Positions 46,643 to 55,957 are shown, numbered from the stretch's first letter. The stretch is 64,000 nt of DNA from Posidoniimonas corsicana (GCF_007859765.1 NZ_SIHJ01000001.1:1508067-1572066); one strand, 5' to 3'. Program-made: numbers and translations. Notes: a model not told the origin generated them from the sequence alone.

Positions 46643-47551
46643 GTGAGTGCCACTACGCAAACCCCCGCGGCCGACGAGCCGCAGACGTCGGCGCACCTCA
46701 GCGCTTCGGTCGACCCGAAACTCGAGGCCCTGTTCGACCGCCTGGCCAACCTCGCGTCGCCGCCTTCGATGGTGCCCCAGGTGCTGGCCGTCGCGACCCG
46801 CGCCGAGCCGAGCGCCGAAGACCTGCGGATGGTCATCGAGAAGGACCAGGCGCTCTCTGTGCGTCTGCTGACGCTCATCAACTCCAGCTACTACGGCCTG
46901 CGGAACGAGGTGTCGGACCTGCAGACGGCCGTTTCGCTGCTGGGCGTCGACAAGGTGAAGAACGTCGCCCTCACGATCGCCATGTCCGAGCAGTTCAAGG
47001 CGCCGTCCGTTGTGGGCAACCTGGACCCCCGCCAGCTATGGGACCACTCGGTCAGCACCGCCGCCGTGGCGCGGCTGATCTCGACCCGCTGCGGCATCGA
47101 GGACCCCGAGGCGGCCTACCTGGCCGGCCTGGTGCACGACCTCGGCCTCAACGTGCTGGAGCAGCACATGCCCGAGCACGCGCCGCGGGTGTTCGTCCGG
47201 TTCACGTCCGGCCAGGACTGGGTGAACGCCGAGCAGGAAGTGCTGGAGTTTGACCACGCGCAGCTGGGCGCCTACCTCGCCTCGCGGGTGGGCTTCGGCC
47301 GCAAGACGATCGAGGCGATCGAGTTCCACCACGCGCCGATGGCCGCGCCGCCCGAGTCCCGCGACCTCGCCGCGCTGATCGCCGCCGCCAACTACCTCGT
47401 GACCCGCTGCGGCCACGGCTCGATCGACCGCCGCCGCATCGTCGCCGACGACGCCATCGAGCACCTGAACCTGACCAACAAGAAGCTCCGTGGGCTGTGG
47501 GAAGAACTCGACGTGACCCTGCAGGGCGTGGCGGAGCTGACCAACCGCTGA
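46643..47551 (+). CDS. HDOD-domain signalling protein
   Basis: About 302 residues from GTG 46643; an earlier GTG at 46538 is possible but the added residues look untranslated. The HDOD domain (about 35-235 of the chosen start) is recognised by LANLASPPSMVPQVLAVA, DQALSVRLLTLINSSYYGL, VSLLGVDKVKNVALTIAM and AYLAGLVHDLGLNVL. HDOD proteins are regulators without the full HD metal site. They often act in chemotaxis-linked or stress signalling; the partner here is unknown. It lies 70 nt upstream of purU on the same strand. Confidence 0.85.
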   Translation: MSATTQTPAADEPQTSAHLSASVDPKLEALFDRLANLASPPSMVPQVLAVATRAEPSAEDLRMVIEKDQALSVRLLTLINSSYYGLRNEVSDLQTAVSLLGVDKVKNVALTIAMSEQFKAPSVVGNLDPRQLWDHSVSTAAVARLISTRCGIEDPEAAYLAGLVHDLGLNVLEQHMPEHAPRVFVRFTSGQDWVNAEQEVLEFDHAQLGAYLASRVGFGRKTIEAIEFHHAPMAAPPESRDLAALIAAANYLVTRCGHGSIDRRRIVADDAIEHLNLTNKKLRGLWEELDVTLQGVAELTNR

Positions 47552-47621
47552 TTCATCGCGGCGCCCGCCTCTGCTAGAATGCGGGCATCCCGACTGGTCC
47601 CAGCAGGAACAGAGGACCCCC

Positions 47622-48476
47622 ATGCAGCTCATCATCACCGCCGTGGGCCCCGACAACCGAGGGCTGGCGGACCCGATCGTGCACACCGTGACGCGTCTGG
47701 GCGCGAACATCGCCGAGATCCAGATGTTCGACCACGACGAGCACTCGGTGTTCTCGATGCTCACCCGCGTCGAGATCGAACCGGCCGTCCGCGGCGAGGT
47801 CGACGACGCGATGGCCGAGGTCGCCAAGTCGACCGGCCTGTCGATCCGCACCTGGAGCCCCGACCGCCAGGGACGCAAGCCGCGGCTGGCGATCTGCGTC
47901 ACCTACCGACCCGAGACCCCGCTCGCCCTCTTGCGCGGCATCCGCGACGGCCACATCAAGGCCGAGGCGGCCGTCATGATCGGCAACCGCAAGAAGTGCC
48001 GCCGACTTGCCGAGCAGTTCGACGTCCCCTGGGAGTCGATCGGCGACGACGCCGGCAGCCCCGACGACGACCGCCTGCTGCAGATCTGCGACCACCACCA
48101 GGTGGACTACGTCATCCTCGCCCGCTACATGCGGGTGCTGCCGCCGGCCAGCTGCTGGAGCTACGCCGGCGGGCGGATCATCAACCTGCACCACGGGCTT
48201 CTGCCCAGCTTCCCCGGCATGCGGCCCTACCACGAGGCCTACGCCAGCCGGATGCTGACCTACGGCGCCACGTGCCACTTCATCGTGCCGGAGCTGGACG
48301 CCGGCAACCAGATTATCAACCAGGCGACCTTCACCGTGCCGCCCGGCACCCCGCTGGAGGACATCGTCCGCCGCGGCCAGGAGGACAACGAGCCCGACTG
48401 CCTGGTCGAGGGCGTCCGCCGCGTTGTCGACGGCGAGGTGCAGCTGCACTTCAACCGCGTGGTGGCGCTCAGCTAA
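47622..48476 (+). CDS. purU: Formyltetrahydrofolate deformylase
   Basis: 284 residues, the usual size for PurU. An N-terminal ACT domain (QLIITAVGPDNRGLADPIVHTV) is followed by a formyltransferase-fold domain containing VMIGNRKKC, ARYMRVL, INLHHGLLPSFPGMRPYHEAY and ATCHFIVPELDAGNQIINQ, which supplies the catalytic His and Asp of the family. PurU hydrolyses 10-formyl-THF to formate and THF, supplying formate for purine synthesis. A ribosome site AGAGGA lies 5 nt before ATG 47622. Confidence 0.93.
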   Translation: MQLIITAVGPDNRGLADPIVHTVTRLGANIAEIQMFDHDEHSVFSMLTRVEIEPAVRGEVDDAMAEVAKSTGLSIRTWSPDRQGRKPRLAICVTYRPETPLALLRGIRDGHIKAEAAVMIGNRKKCRRLAEQFDVPWESIGDDAGSPDDDRLLQICDHHQVDYVILARYMRVLPPASCWSYAGGRIINLHHGLLPSFPGMRPYHEAYASRMLTYGATCHFIVPELDAGNQIINQATFTVPPGTPLEDIVRRGQEDNEPDCLVEGVRRVVDGEVQLHFNRVVALS

Positions 48477-48520
48477 ACCGGCCCGCGCACCACCCTGTAG
48501 CCGACGATTCTGTCCGAAGT

Positions 48521-48779
48521 GTTTTGTCCAAAAACACGCGTGGAGGGGACAAAACTCGGGGCGTATGATCCCTTGTTTTTTCTGTAAGTGCTTTCGCGCT
48601 AGTCGATTATGTTGACCTCCTCGGGAACGGCCTGCCGGGGTTTTGTCCGTTCTTGCCAATCAAGATCGGACAAAACGGCAGTGCCGTGACGCTTGGCGCC
48701 GGGGTGCTCGCTATCCCTGACTTCGATAGGCGTCCAACCGCCCGCACCCCGTATTAGAACGCGCTGGGTGGCCGGTTTC
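48521..48779 (+). repeat. Paired-hairpin intergenic repeat, copy 3
   Basis: Hairpin 1: GTTTTGTCC (48521-48529), loop 17 nt, GGACAAAAC (48547-48555). Core of about 84 nt. Hairpin 2: GTTTTGTCC (48640-48648), loop 19 nt, GGACAAAAC (48668-48676). The 27-bp block follows at 48753-48779 (starts ATTAGA, ends GTGGCCGGTTTC). It shares GTAAG 27-28 nt after hairpin 1 with copy 2. It lies between the convergent purU and TPR genes. Confidence 0.8.
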
Positions 48780-48887
48780 AGCAACTAACCGAGCGAAAGC
48801 CGCCCCCCGATTGGACGCGACACCTGGCGAGACAGCCCCGCAGCGGATTGCATTCCGCTCTCCTAGAAGCAGGTCGGACGAGCACGC

Positions 48888-48925
48888 AAAACGGGCCGCT
48901 CGGTGCGTCGCACCGCGCGGCCCGT
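48888..48925 (-). terminator. Predicted terminator of the TPR/DUF2089 operon
   Basis: ACGGGCCGC (48891-48899) pairs with GCGGCCCGT (48917-48925), and the inner CGGTGCG pairs with CGCACCG, giving a long nearly perfect stem. An AAAA run at 48888-48891 gives Us in the minus direction. It lies about 110 nt beyond the TPR gene stop at 49032. Confidence 0.7.
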
Positions 48926-49031
48926 CAGGTTACATTGGGTTTCAGCGCGTGGTCGGTAGGAGCTTGGCGCGTGGGGCCTTCTGTCGCCAAACGGTGGGGC
49001 CCCGCGGGTCGGCCCTGCCGGCCACCCTTCT

Positions 49032-50264
49032 TCAGCTCTGCTTCTTCTTGTCGGACTCGGCGTCCTTCCCCTGGGCGATCGCCTCCTCGCACGCCTCAAC
49101 CGCTTGGCGGTACTGCTGGTTCTTGGGGTAGGCCTTGAGCAGCTGCTGGTAGTAAGGCAGCGCCTTGGCGTGTTCGCCCTGCTCCAGATAGGTGCTAGCC
49201 AGCCCGACCGTGGCGGCGTTCACGCCCGGGTTCTGCTTCTGCATCTTCTCCCACAGCGCGATCGCCTCGTCCAGCTTGTCCTCGGAGTACAGGCAGCGGG
49301 CCAGGCCGTTCATCGGGCCGGCCGCCTTCGGCTCGAGCTCCAGGCACTTGTTGAAGTACGCCTTCGCCTTGCCCGCCTCGCCGGCGTTCAGGAGGGCGAA
49401 GCCCATGCCGTTGTTGGCGCCGAAGTTGTCCGCGTCGACCTCCAGGATCTTGGCGAACGCGTCGGCGGCCTTGTCCGGCTGGCCCCGGTTGAGCAGCTGC
49501 CACGCCTGCGGAACGGTCAGCCGGTCGGGGTCCGCCGCCAGCTTCTGCTCCGCTTCGGACGGCCTGCCGGGGCCGACCATCTTGGCGCGGGTCTCTTCGT
49601 CGAGCTCTCCCTTCTTGGCGGACTCGAGCAGCCGCTTCAGGTCGGCGTCGCCCGGCTGCTGGGTCAGCGACTTGCGGATCCACCGCTTCGCCTGGTCGTA
49701 CTCGCCGGTCAGCATGTACAGCCGCGCGAGGCCGAACCACGCGGCCGGCGCATTGGGCGCGGCCTTCTTGAGGTGCTTCTCCGCCGGCTCGTACTCGTTC
49801 CAGCTCAGGTAGACCTGCCCCAGCCCGTTCTGCGCCGCCGGGTGCTTGGGCGCTAGCTTGACGCACTGGTCGAACGCCTCGACCGCGCCGACCGAGTCGC
49901 CGCCGTTGAAGCGGGCCCAGCCGAGCCCATTCCACGCGCTCACGTCCTTGGGGTCTTGCTCGACGGCGGCCTCGAACTTCTTCTCCGCCTCGGCCATCTG
50001 GCCGCTCTGCCACAGCTTCCAGCCCTCCTGGCTCAACGCCGAAGCGGGCTGCGCGCCCGCGTCCGACGCGACGGCCGCCAGGCCGCCGGCCGCTAACACA
50101 ACAGCGATACCAATCATCAGAGCACCTCCTAGGCACACGATCGCCACAAGCCGCCGTCGGCGACGCCGCCGCCGGTCGTCCTGCAGCAGGGAATCAGCAA
50201 GCAGCGAGTCGCTGTCCGCAAGAACCGCGGAGAGCGCGTCGTTGGTGGCAGCCGGATCGTTCAT
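49032..50264 (-). CDS. Membrane-anchored TPR protein
   Basis: 410 residues. An Arg-rich cytoplasmic start (RRRRRRRR near 31-38) and one transmembrane helix (LVAIVCLGGALMIGIAVVLAAGG) are followed by at least six TPR-type repeats on the outer side, for example AEAEKKFEAAVEQDPKDVSA, GAVEAFDQCVKLAPKHPAA, KAYFNKCLELEPKAAG and KALPYYQQLLKAYPKN. It should be a protein-interaction scaffold. It follows the DUF2089 regulator gene by 41 nt; the two probably share the promoter at 50674-50702. Confidence 0.87.
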   Translation of the reverse strand: MNDPAATNDALSAVLADSDSLLADSLLQDDRRRRRRRRLVAIVCLGGALMIGIAVVLAAGGLAAVASDAGAQPASALSQEGWKLWQSGQMAEAEKKFEAAVEQDPKDVSAWNGLGWARFNGGDSVGAVEAFDQCVKLAPKHPAAQNGLGQVYLSWNEYEPAEKHLKKAAPNAPAAWFGLARLYMLTGEYDQAKRWIRKSLTQQPGDADLKRLLESAKKGELDEETRAKMVGPGRPSEAEQKLAADPDRLTVPQAWQLLNRGQPDKAADAFAKILEVDADNFGANNGMGFALLNAGEAGKAKAYFNKCLELEPKAAGPMNGLARCLYSEDKLDEAIALWEKMQKQNPGVNAATVGLASTYLEQGEHAKALPYYQQLLKAYPKNQQYRQAVEACEEAIAQGKDAESDKKKQS

Positions 50265-50305
50265 GGCTCGAGCGGGGGTAGGGAAGGGGCGCCGGACGCG
50301 CGGTG

Positions 50306-50641
50306 CTAGATCGCTTTGAGCACCTGCGCAGCGTCGGGCAGCGTGGTTGGTTTCTTGTTGGCCTGCCGGTTGGACGCCTCAATGGACTCGCGAAGCGTGA
50401 GGATCACCTTGTCCAGCCGCGAACGGACCGTCGGGTACGACACGCCCGCCTGCTCGGCGATCTGCTTGAGCGACCCACCGGCAAGCACGAACAGCTCGAT
50501 GAACCGCTGGTGCTCGGTCGGCAGGTCCGCCAGCCGAGACGCGGGGAACGCGGCCCGCAGTTCGACCTCGCAGGGCTCGCATCGCATGACGCTGACCTCC
50601 ATCGTTCGCTGGCAGAACGGGCATTGGTTGGTGGGCGGCAT
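50306..50641 (-). CDS. DUF2089-family zinc-ribbon/HTH regulator
   Basis: 111 residues. The N-terminus is a four-Cys zinc ribbon (CPFCQRTMEVSVMRCEPCEV), then an HTH region: FIELFVLAGGSLKQIAEQ followed by VSYPTVRSRLDKVI. This is the DUF2089 arrangement, resembling sigma-factor region 4 in the HTH. It probably regulates transcription, perhaps of its own operon; targets are unknown. It is the first gene of a likely two-gene operon with the TPR protein. Confidence 0.87.
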   Translation of the reverse strand: MPPTNQCPFCQRTMEVSVMRCEPCEVELRAAFPASRLADLPTEHQRFIELFVLAGGSLKQIAEQAGVSYPTVRSRLDKVILTLRESIEASNRQANKKPTTLPDAAQVLKAI

Positions 50642-50673
50642 GGGCTGGATTCCGTTAGCAGTGGTTCGACGAG

Positions 50674-50702
50674 AGTTTAATAATATTCAATCGGTGTGTC
50701 AA
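50674..50702 (-). promoter_or_regulatory. Sigma-70-type promoter for the DUF2089/TPR operon
   Basis: On the minus strand TTGACA (50697-50702) and TAAACT (50674-50679) are separated by 17 nt; the -35 is a perfect match and the -10 matches at 4 of 6. Transcription would start near 50667, leaving a leader of about 25 nt before ATG 50641. The region is noticeably AT-richer than its surroundings. Confidence 0.65.
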
Positions 50703-50905
50703 AAACTTTCAAAAACAGGAATCGCAGCCGACTAGGAAGTTGTTTTTGTGTCTGACGAGGACCTGGCAAGAATTGGGGGATATTTCTGAGAAACTGGGGT
50801 TGCTCTGCCGGGCAACCGCGGTTACTGTCCCGCCGCCTTGGGCCCCGGCCCAAGGTCTCTTCCGCATCTACCGCCAATACGATCGTCCGATATTCGGAGT
50901 CCGAC

Positions 50906-53900
50906 ATGCCCGTTCGTTGCAGCCTTGCCGCCCTCGCAGTTGCGTTGTGCCTATGCAGTTCCTCCGCATCCGCCCAGGAAGGCTCTAGCGGCGGCACGCT
51001 GTCGCTGCCGCCCGACCTGTTCGGCACGGGCGACACGGGCGCGGCGGGTTCGACGCCCAGCCGCACGATGTCCTCCGGCGTGACCGGCTCTGAGCTGCCG
51101 CCGGCGGCGCCGTACGGCGGCCCCTCGTCGTACAGCGGCGGCGGCATGAGCTACAGCCCGTCGCTCGGCGGCCACCTCCGCGCCCAGTACAACACCAAGA
51201 GCTACGGCCAGTCCGCGGGCAACCTGGACCTCGGCACGATGTTCATGCAGCAGGACGGCGACCGCGCCTGGTTCCTGGATGGGCAGGTGACCCTCAACGA
51301 CGAGTCCAAGGTCGGCTTCAACCTGGGCCTCGGCGCCAGGACGATCATCGACATCGACCACTCCCTGCTCGGCGACAACCAGAAGGTCCTGGGCGTCAGC
51401 ATCTGGGCCGACGGCTCCTCGACCCAGAACGACAACTTCTTCCCGCAGCTCGGCCTGTCGGGCGAGCTCCTGGGCGAGCGGTGGGACCTGCGGGCCAACG
51501 CCTCGTTCGTGCTGGAGAATCAAACCCTGCTCGGCGAGACGCAGATCGCCGGCGACGGGCTCGGCTACAGCGGCTTCAACATCGGCACCGACACGCTCAC
51601 CGGCCGCGACAACGCGATGCACCTGACGGAGCTGGAGGCCGCCCGCCGGGTCGGCAACAACGACTTCTGGGCGTTCGCAGGCGGCTACGGCCTGTACGGC
51701 GGCGACGGCGTCGACACCGCGGGCTACCAGCTCGGCGTCCGTGGCTTCGCCACGCCGGACCTGGCGCTGCAGCTCAAGGTCACCGACGACGACCTGTTCG
51801 CCACCAACACCGTGTTCAGCATCACCTGGTTTATTGGCCGCACGCGGACCAACACCCAATTCTGCGGCGACCTGACCGACCGGTTCCGTGAACGCGTGAT
51901 CCGTAACGACTACGTCCCGGTCTACCAGGACCAGGTGGCCGGCCAGATCGACCAGCTGACGCACGACTTCGACGGCGACGGCGAGTCCGAGGCGATCCGC
52001 GTGGTGCACGTCGACTCCAACGCGGCCGCGGGCGGCGACGGCTCGTTCGAGAACCCGCTGCAGTCGCTCGACTCCGTTCAGGGCGCCAGCCAGGACGGCG
52101 ACATCGTGCTGGTCCACGCCAACACCACCTACGCGGATCAGACCGCTACGCTGCAGGACTTCCAGCGTCTGCTGGGAGAGGGCAACGACCTGACGTTCAA
52201 CATCAACACCGACCAGTTTGGCACGATCGCCCTGCCCGAGAGCAGCGACGGCGCCATGTCCGGCGTCTCGCCGATCATCAACAACACGGCCGCCAGCGCG
52301 GCCGCGGTGGTCCTGGCCAACGACAACGAGGTGGCTGGCTTCACCATCAATGGCGGCGTCACCGCGATCGACGGCTCTGCGGGCGCCGGCAACCCGAACC
52401 TGCACGACCTGACCATCAACGGGACCACCGGCGACGCGATCGTGCTCACGCCGGCCGAGATCGTCGACGGCTCCGACACCACGATCGCGTTCAACGCCAC
52501 GCTGGACAACATCACGTTCGACAGCGTCGGCGGCAACGACATCAGCATCGACGCCGCCACGACGGCCGACCCGAGCTCGCCCAACGTGACGCTGAACGAG
52601 GCGATCTCGATCACCAACATCACCAGCACCAACAACGGCGCCACGAGCCTGGCGGTGTCGAACACGCACAGCGGCGGCACGCTGGACGTGAACGGCTACG
52701 ACTGGGACGGCGGCGGCTCGGGCCTGGTGGGCATGTCGTTCACCACCACCGCGGGCATGGTCGACGTGATCAACTCGAGCCTGACCGGCGGCGCCGCCGG
52801 CGCGGTCGGCTTCTCGGTCTCCGAGACCACCGGCACGGTGGCGATCGGCTCCAGCAACACGGTGACCAACATCAACGGCCAGGCGGCCGAGATCTACCGG
52901 AACGAGGAGTCGGTTGACTTCGCCGCGACCGTGAACAACACCACCACGTCCGGCGGCACGGTGACCATCACCGAGAACGCCGGGGCGGTGACCGTCCAGA
53001 GCGCCAGCATCACCACGCAGGACGCCACCAGCATCGAGATCAACGACGCCGCCGCCAACGTCACGGTCAGCAGCGACGTCACCCGCAACGGCACGGCCGG
53101 CATCGCGGTGGCGATCAACGACACCAACCCGGGCGACGACGACCCGAACGACGACATCGTGATCTCGTTCTCGGATCCGACCAGCACCATCGAGAGCAAC
53201 GGCGGCAGCATGGCCGTGGTGATCAACGGCGGCGACGACGAGGTGAACTTCCTCGGCGCCATCGAGGACACCGGCGGCATCCGGGTGACCAACCGCACCG
53301 GCGGCGAGGTGACCTTCAGCGGCGGCGTGACCTCCGACACCGGCACGGCCGACGCGGTCGCGATCACCTCGAACGCGGACGACGCGGTCGTCACGTTCGA
53401 CGGCGCCGCCGCGGGGCTCGACATCACCACCAGCAGCGGCCGCGGCTTCTTCGCCGACTCCGGCGAGGTGAACGTCACCGGCTCGTCCAACACCATCACC
53501 ACCACGGCCGCCACCACCGGCGGCCTGGTGCTGCAGGGCACGCCGGCCAACCCGATCACGTCGACCAGCGGCGTCACGTTCGCCTCGGTCGACACGGCGG
53601 CCGGGTCGACCAACGCGATCGTGCTGGCCAACGTCGAGGGTAACGTCACGGTCAACGGCGGCACGCTTAACACGGCGGCCAACGCCGCGGTGCAGATCGA
53701 CAACGCCACCGGCCTGACGCTCAACGACGTGCAGCTCGCCAGCGGCGGCGCCACGGCGGTCACCGCGAGCTACAGCAACGACGTGGCGAACGGCCTGTCG
53801 CTGAACGATGTCGACATGAACGACGGCGCCATGGACGTCACCGCCAACACGACCGCCGCGGCCGCGGGGACGACCGTCTCCGTGTCATCGACGACCGAGG

Positions 53901-55381
53901 CGGGCGCCATGACCTTTACGAACAACGGGACCGGCGACCTCGACGCCATCCTGAACGACGTCACCGGCTCGACCGGCGGCGCCGTCTCGCTCGACGTCAC
54001 CGGCGCGGGCGACGGGTCGCTCGCCATGAGCGACGTCGACACCAACGGCGGCACGGTGTCCGCGACGAGCTCGGGCGCGGCGTCGGGCGACCTGGCGTTG
54101 ACGATGACCGACTCCGGCAACACCAACGAGTTCGGCGCCATCACGGTCAACGACCAGGGCTCCGGCAACGTGTCCGCGCTGCTGAGCAACGTCGAGACGA
54201 GCTCGACGCTCGACTTCGACGCCGCCTCCGGCGGCACCGCGTCCCTGACGGTGACCGGCGGCGCCTACAACGGCGCGGTGACCGCCGACGCGGCGAACAC
54301 CGGCACCTTCACCGCCACCATCAACGGTGGCGCCGACCTGGCCAGCACGCTGGATGTCAACGCAGGCAACACCGGCGTGGCGACCGTGTCGGTCGGCGGC
54401 GCCAGTACGATCGACGGAGCGGTCAACGTGACGGCGACGAATACCGGCAACGCCACCGTGACCGTCAACGGGGGCAGCACAATCGACGACTCGCTGACCG
54501 TCAACGCGACCAACACCGGCACCGCCACGGTGAACGTCAACGGCAACAGCTCGGTAACCGGCGTGACCACCATCAACACCGGCAACACCGGCGCCGCGAA
54601 CGTCGATCTGGATGGCACGTTCGGCGACCAGGTCACGGTTGCGGCGACGAACACTGAGGACTTCAACTTCGAGATGTCGAGCTCAACGGTCACCGCCGGC
54701 GCCGCGGCGACGGCGCTCGACGTGAGCATCGGTGATTCGGTTAACAACGCGAGCCTGGACTTCGTTGGCAACACGTACGACTCGGGGGTGAGCATCGCTG
54801 CCGACAACAGCCAGGCGTTCGGGCTGAACGTGAACGGTGACTCGGTCACCACCGGCGACAACACCGTCGCGTTCGCCCTGCTGCTGGACGACGGCCCGTC
54901 GACCTCGGACATCCAAATCGCCAACTCGTCGTTCGATACCAACGATGCTGTGGCCTTTGATTTTGACAACCCGGCCAACACGGGCTCGGTTCGGTTCTGG
55001 CTGGACAACAACGACTTCGAGAACGAGAGCGCCACGCTCGCCGCGGCCGATCTGACCGTTGGAGCCGGCGCGCTCGACATCACGGTTGGCATCTCGGATT
55101 CGGGAGGTTCGGGCAACTCCTTCACCAACAACGCCAACGCAACCTCTCAGTTCCTTCTCACCGCGAACACCGGCTCCACGGTCGATATGCGGTACAACGG
55201 CAACTCCCACAACGGGGCCGCCGGCAACTACGAGTTTGACAACACCGATGGCGTGTCATTCGAGGTGTTCGACTTGGCCAACGCGAACGGTGACTTCCAA
55301 AACAGTGGAACGTTTGTTCCCACACCGAATGCAGGCGCCTTCACGGACACCAACGTCAACCCGGACCTGCCGAACCCGTAG
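50906..55381 (+). CDS. Giant surface protein: beta-barrel-like N-terminus plus beta-helix-like passenger
   Basis: 1491 residues with a signal peptide (LAALAVALCLCSSSASAQ). Residues about 85-320 have alternating amphipathic strands with aromatic and Gly residues (FNLGLGARTIIDID, DLRANASFVLENQTL, FAGGYGLYGGDGVDT, AGYQLGVRGFATPDLALQL), resembling the barrel of inverse autotransporters (intimin/invasin type). After the linker DQLTHDFDGDGESE the passenger is a long series of short strands rich in Asn, Thr, Gly and Asp, typical of parallel beta-helices, with near-perfect tandem repeats at 1127-1258. It is probably an adhesin or matrix protein. The barrel assignment is an inference. A strong terminator follows. 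Confidence 0.78.
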   Translation: MPVRCSLAALAVALCLCSSSASAQEGSSGGTLSLPPDLFGTGDTGAAGSTPSRTMSSGVTGSELPPAAPYGGPSSYSGGGMSYSPSLGGHLRAQYNTKSYGQSAGNLDLGTMFMQQDGDRAWFLDGQVTLNDESKVGFNLGLGARTIIDIDHSLLGDNQKVLGVSIWADGSSTQNDNFFPQLGLSGELLGERWDLRANASFVLENQTLLGETQIAGDGLGYSGFNIGTDTLTGRDNAMHLTELEAARRVGNNDFWAFAGGYGLYGGDGVDTAGYQLGVRGFATPDLALQLKVTDDDLFATNTVFSITWFIGRTRTNTQFCGDLTDRFRERVIRNDYVPVYQDQVAGQIDQLTHDFDGDGESEAIRVVHVDSNAAAGGDGSFENPLQSLDSVQGASQDGDIVLVHANTTYADQTATLQDFQRLLGEGNDLTFNINTDQFGTIALPESSDGAMSGVSPIINNTAASAAAVVLANDNEVAGFTINGGVTAIDGSAGAGNPNLHDLTINGTTGDAIVLTPAEIVDGSDTTIAFNATLDNITFDSVGGNDISIDAATTADPSSPNVTLNEAISITNITSTNNGATSLAVSNTHSGGTLDVNGYDWDGGGSGLVGMSFTTTAGMVDVINSSLTGGAAGAVGFSVSETTGTVAIGSSNTVTNINGQAAEIYRNEESVDFAATVNNTTTSGGTVTITENAGAVTVQSASITTQDATSIEINDAAANVTVSSDVTRNGTAGIAVAINDTNPGDDDPNDDIVISFSDPTSTIESNGGSMAVVINGGDDEVNFLGAIEDTGGIRVTNRTGGEVTFSGGVTSDTGTADAVAITSNADDAVVTFDGAAAGLDITTSSGRGFFADSGEVNVTGSSNTITTTAATTGGLVLQGTPANPITSTSGVTFASVDTAAGSTNAIVLANVEGNVTVNGGTLNTAANAAVQIDNATGLTLNDVQLASGGATAVTASYSNDVANGLSLNDVDMNDGAMDVTANTTAAAAGTTVSVSSTTEAGAMTFTNNGTGDLDAILNDVTGSTGGAVSLDVTGAGDGSLAMSDVDTNGGTVSATSSGAASGDLALTMTDSGNTNEFGAITVNDQGSGNVSALLSNVETSSTLDFDAASGGTASLTVTGGAYNGAVTADAANTGTFTATINGGADLASTLDVNAGNTGVATVSVGGASTIDGAVNVTATNTGNATVTVNGGSTIDDSLTVNATNTGTATVNVNGNSSVTGVTTINTGNTGAANVDLDGTFGDQVTVAATNTEDFNFEMSSSTVTAGAAATALDVSIGDSVNNASLDFVGNTYDSGVSIAADNSQAFGLNVNGDSVTTGDNTVAFALLLDDGPSTSDIQIANSSFDTNDAVAFDFDNPANTGSVRFWLDNNDFENESATLAAADLTVGAGALDITVGISDSGGSGNSFTNNANATSQFLLTANTGSTVDMRYNGNSHNGAAGNYEFDNTDGVSFEVFDLANANGDFQNSGTFVPTPNAGAFTDTNVNPDLPNP
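54286..54680 (+). repeat. Tandem beta-strand repeats in the giant surface protein
   Basis: Repeated units of about 22-24 residues of the form (V/A)NATNTGTATVNVNGNS: seen as ANTGTFTATINGGADL, GNTGVATVSVGGASTI, TNTGNATVTVNGGSTI, TNTGTATVNVNGNSSV, GNTGAANVDLDGTF. This is the most regular part of the passenger. Confidence 0.75.
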
Positions 55382-55410
55382 GAATCGTCCGCGAAGCGAC
55401 GCGAGCACCC

Positions 55411-55444
55411 AAAAGCCGCTCCCCCTGCGGGGAGCGGCTTTTTT
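55411..55444 (+). terminator. Rho-independent terminator after the giant surface protein
   Basis: GCCGCTCCCC (55415-55424) pairs with GGGGAGCGGC (55429-55438) over a CTGC tetraloop, followed by six Ts at 55439-55444. AAAA at 55411-55414 could also give weak termination on the other strand. Confidence 0.92.
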
Positions 55445-55486
55445 CGTAGAATGACCTGCCACCCACGGTCCACATTGGCTGTCACC

Positions 55487-55957
55487 ATGCTCTCCAAACA
55501 GCTCCACTGCACCGGCTGCGGCTACCAGACCACGCTCGGCGCCGACGACATCGCCGTCCGCCTACGGCTCTTGGGCCACCTCCGGCGGGACGCCGACCCG
55601 GACGAGGGCGTGCTGGCGGAACTGCTCGCCAGCTCCGCCCAGAACATGACCTGCCCGACCTGCAAGAGCGTCGGGCTGGGCGTAAGCGACACCGCCGCAC
55701 AGGACGAAGCGGACGACTGGCAGGCGGCCGTGCTGTGCGAGGTCTGTCGACAGCCGATCCCGGAGGAGCGCCTGGAGTTCGCGCCCGACGCGAAGCGGTG
55801 CGTCGGCTGCCAAGAGAAGGCCGAGCAGGGGACCCTGCCGGAAGAGCCCGACTTCTGCCCGCGGTGCGGATCGCTGGTCGAGCTCCGCGTCAGCCGCGGC
55901 GCGGGCCTGACCCGCTACAAGCGGTTCTGCACGGGCGACCCGCCCTGCCGTCTGTAG
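55487..55957 (+). CDS. Multi-zinc-ribbon protein with DksA-type finger
   Basis: 156 residues from ATG 55487 (MLSKQLHCTGCGY). Cys pairs occur at CTGC (about 8-11) and CPTC (about 56-59). A DksA/TraR-type finger follows with CEVCRQPIPEERLEF and then CVGC (C-x2-C-x17-C-x2-C), then CPRC with CTGDPPC at the end. Several zinc ions are therefore likely. The DksA finger suggests a link to RNA polymerase, but the coiled coil needed for DksA action is absent; the role is unknown. An upstream in-frame ATG at 55451 overlaps the terminator region and is less likely. Confidence 0.72.
   Translation: MLSKQLHCTGCGYQTTLGADDIAVRLRLLGHLRRDADPDEGVLAELLASSAQNMTCPTCKSVGLGVSDTAAQDEADDWQAAVLCEVCRQPIPEERLEFAPDAKRCVGCQEKAEQGTLPEEPDFCPRCGSLVELRVSRGAGLTRYKRFCTGDPPCRL

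Noticed and set aside
47574-48659. Large minus-strand frame opposite purU
   Set aside because: Mirror of purU codon bias at high GC; composition is His/Val/Arg-rich and has no domain.
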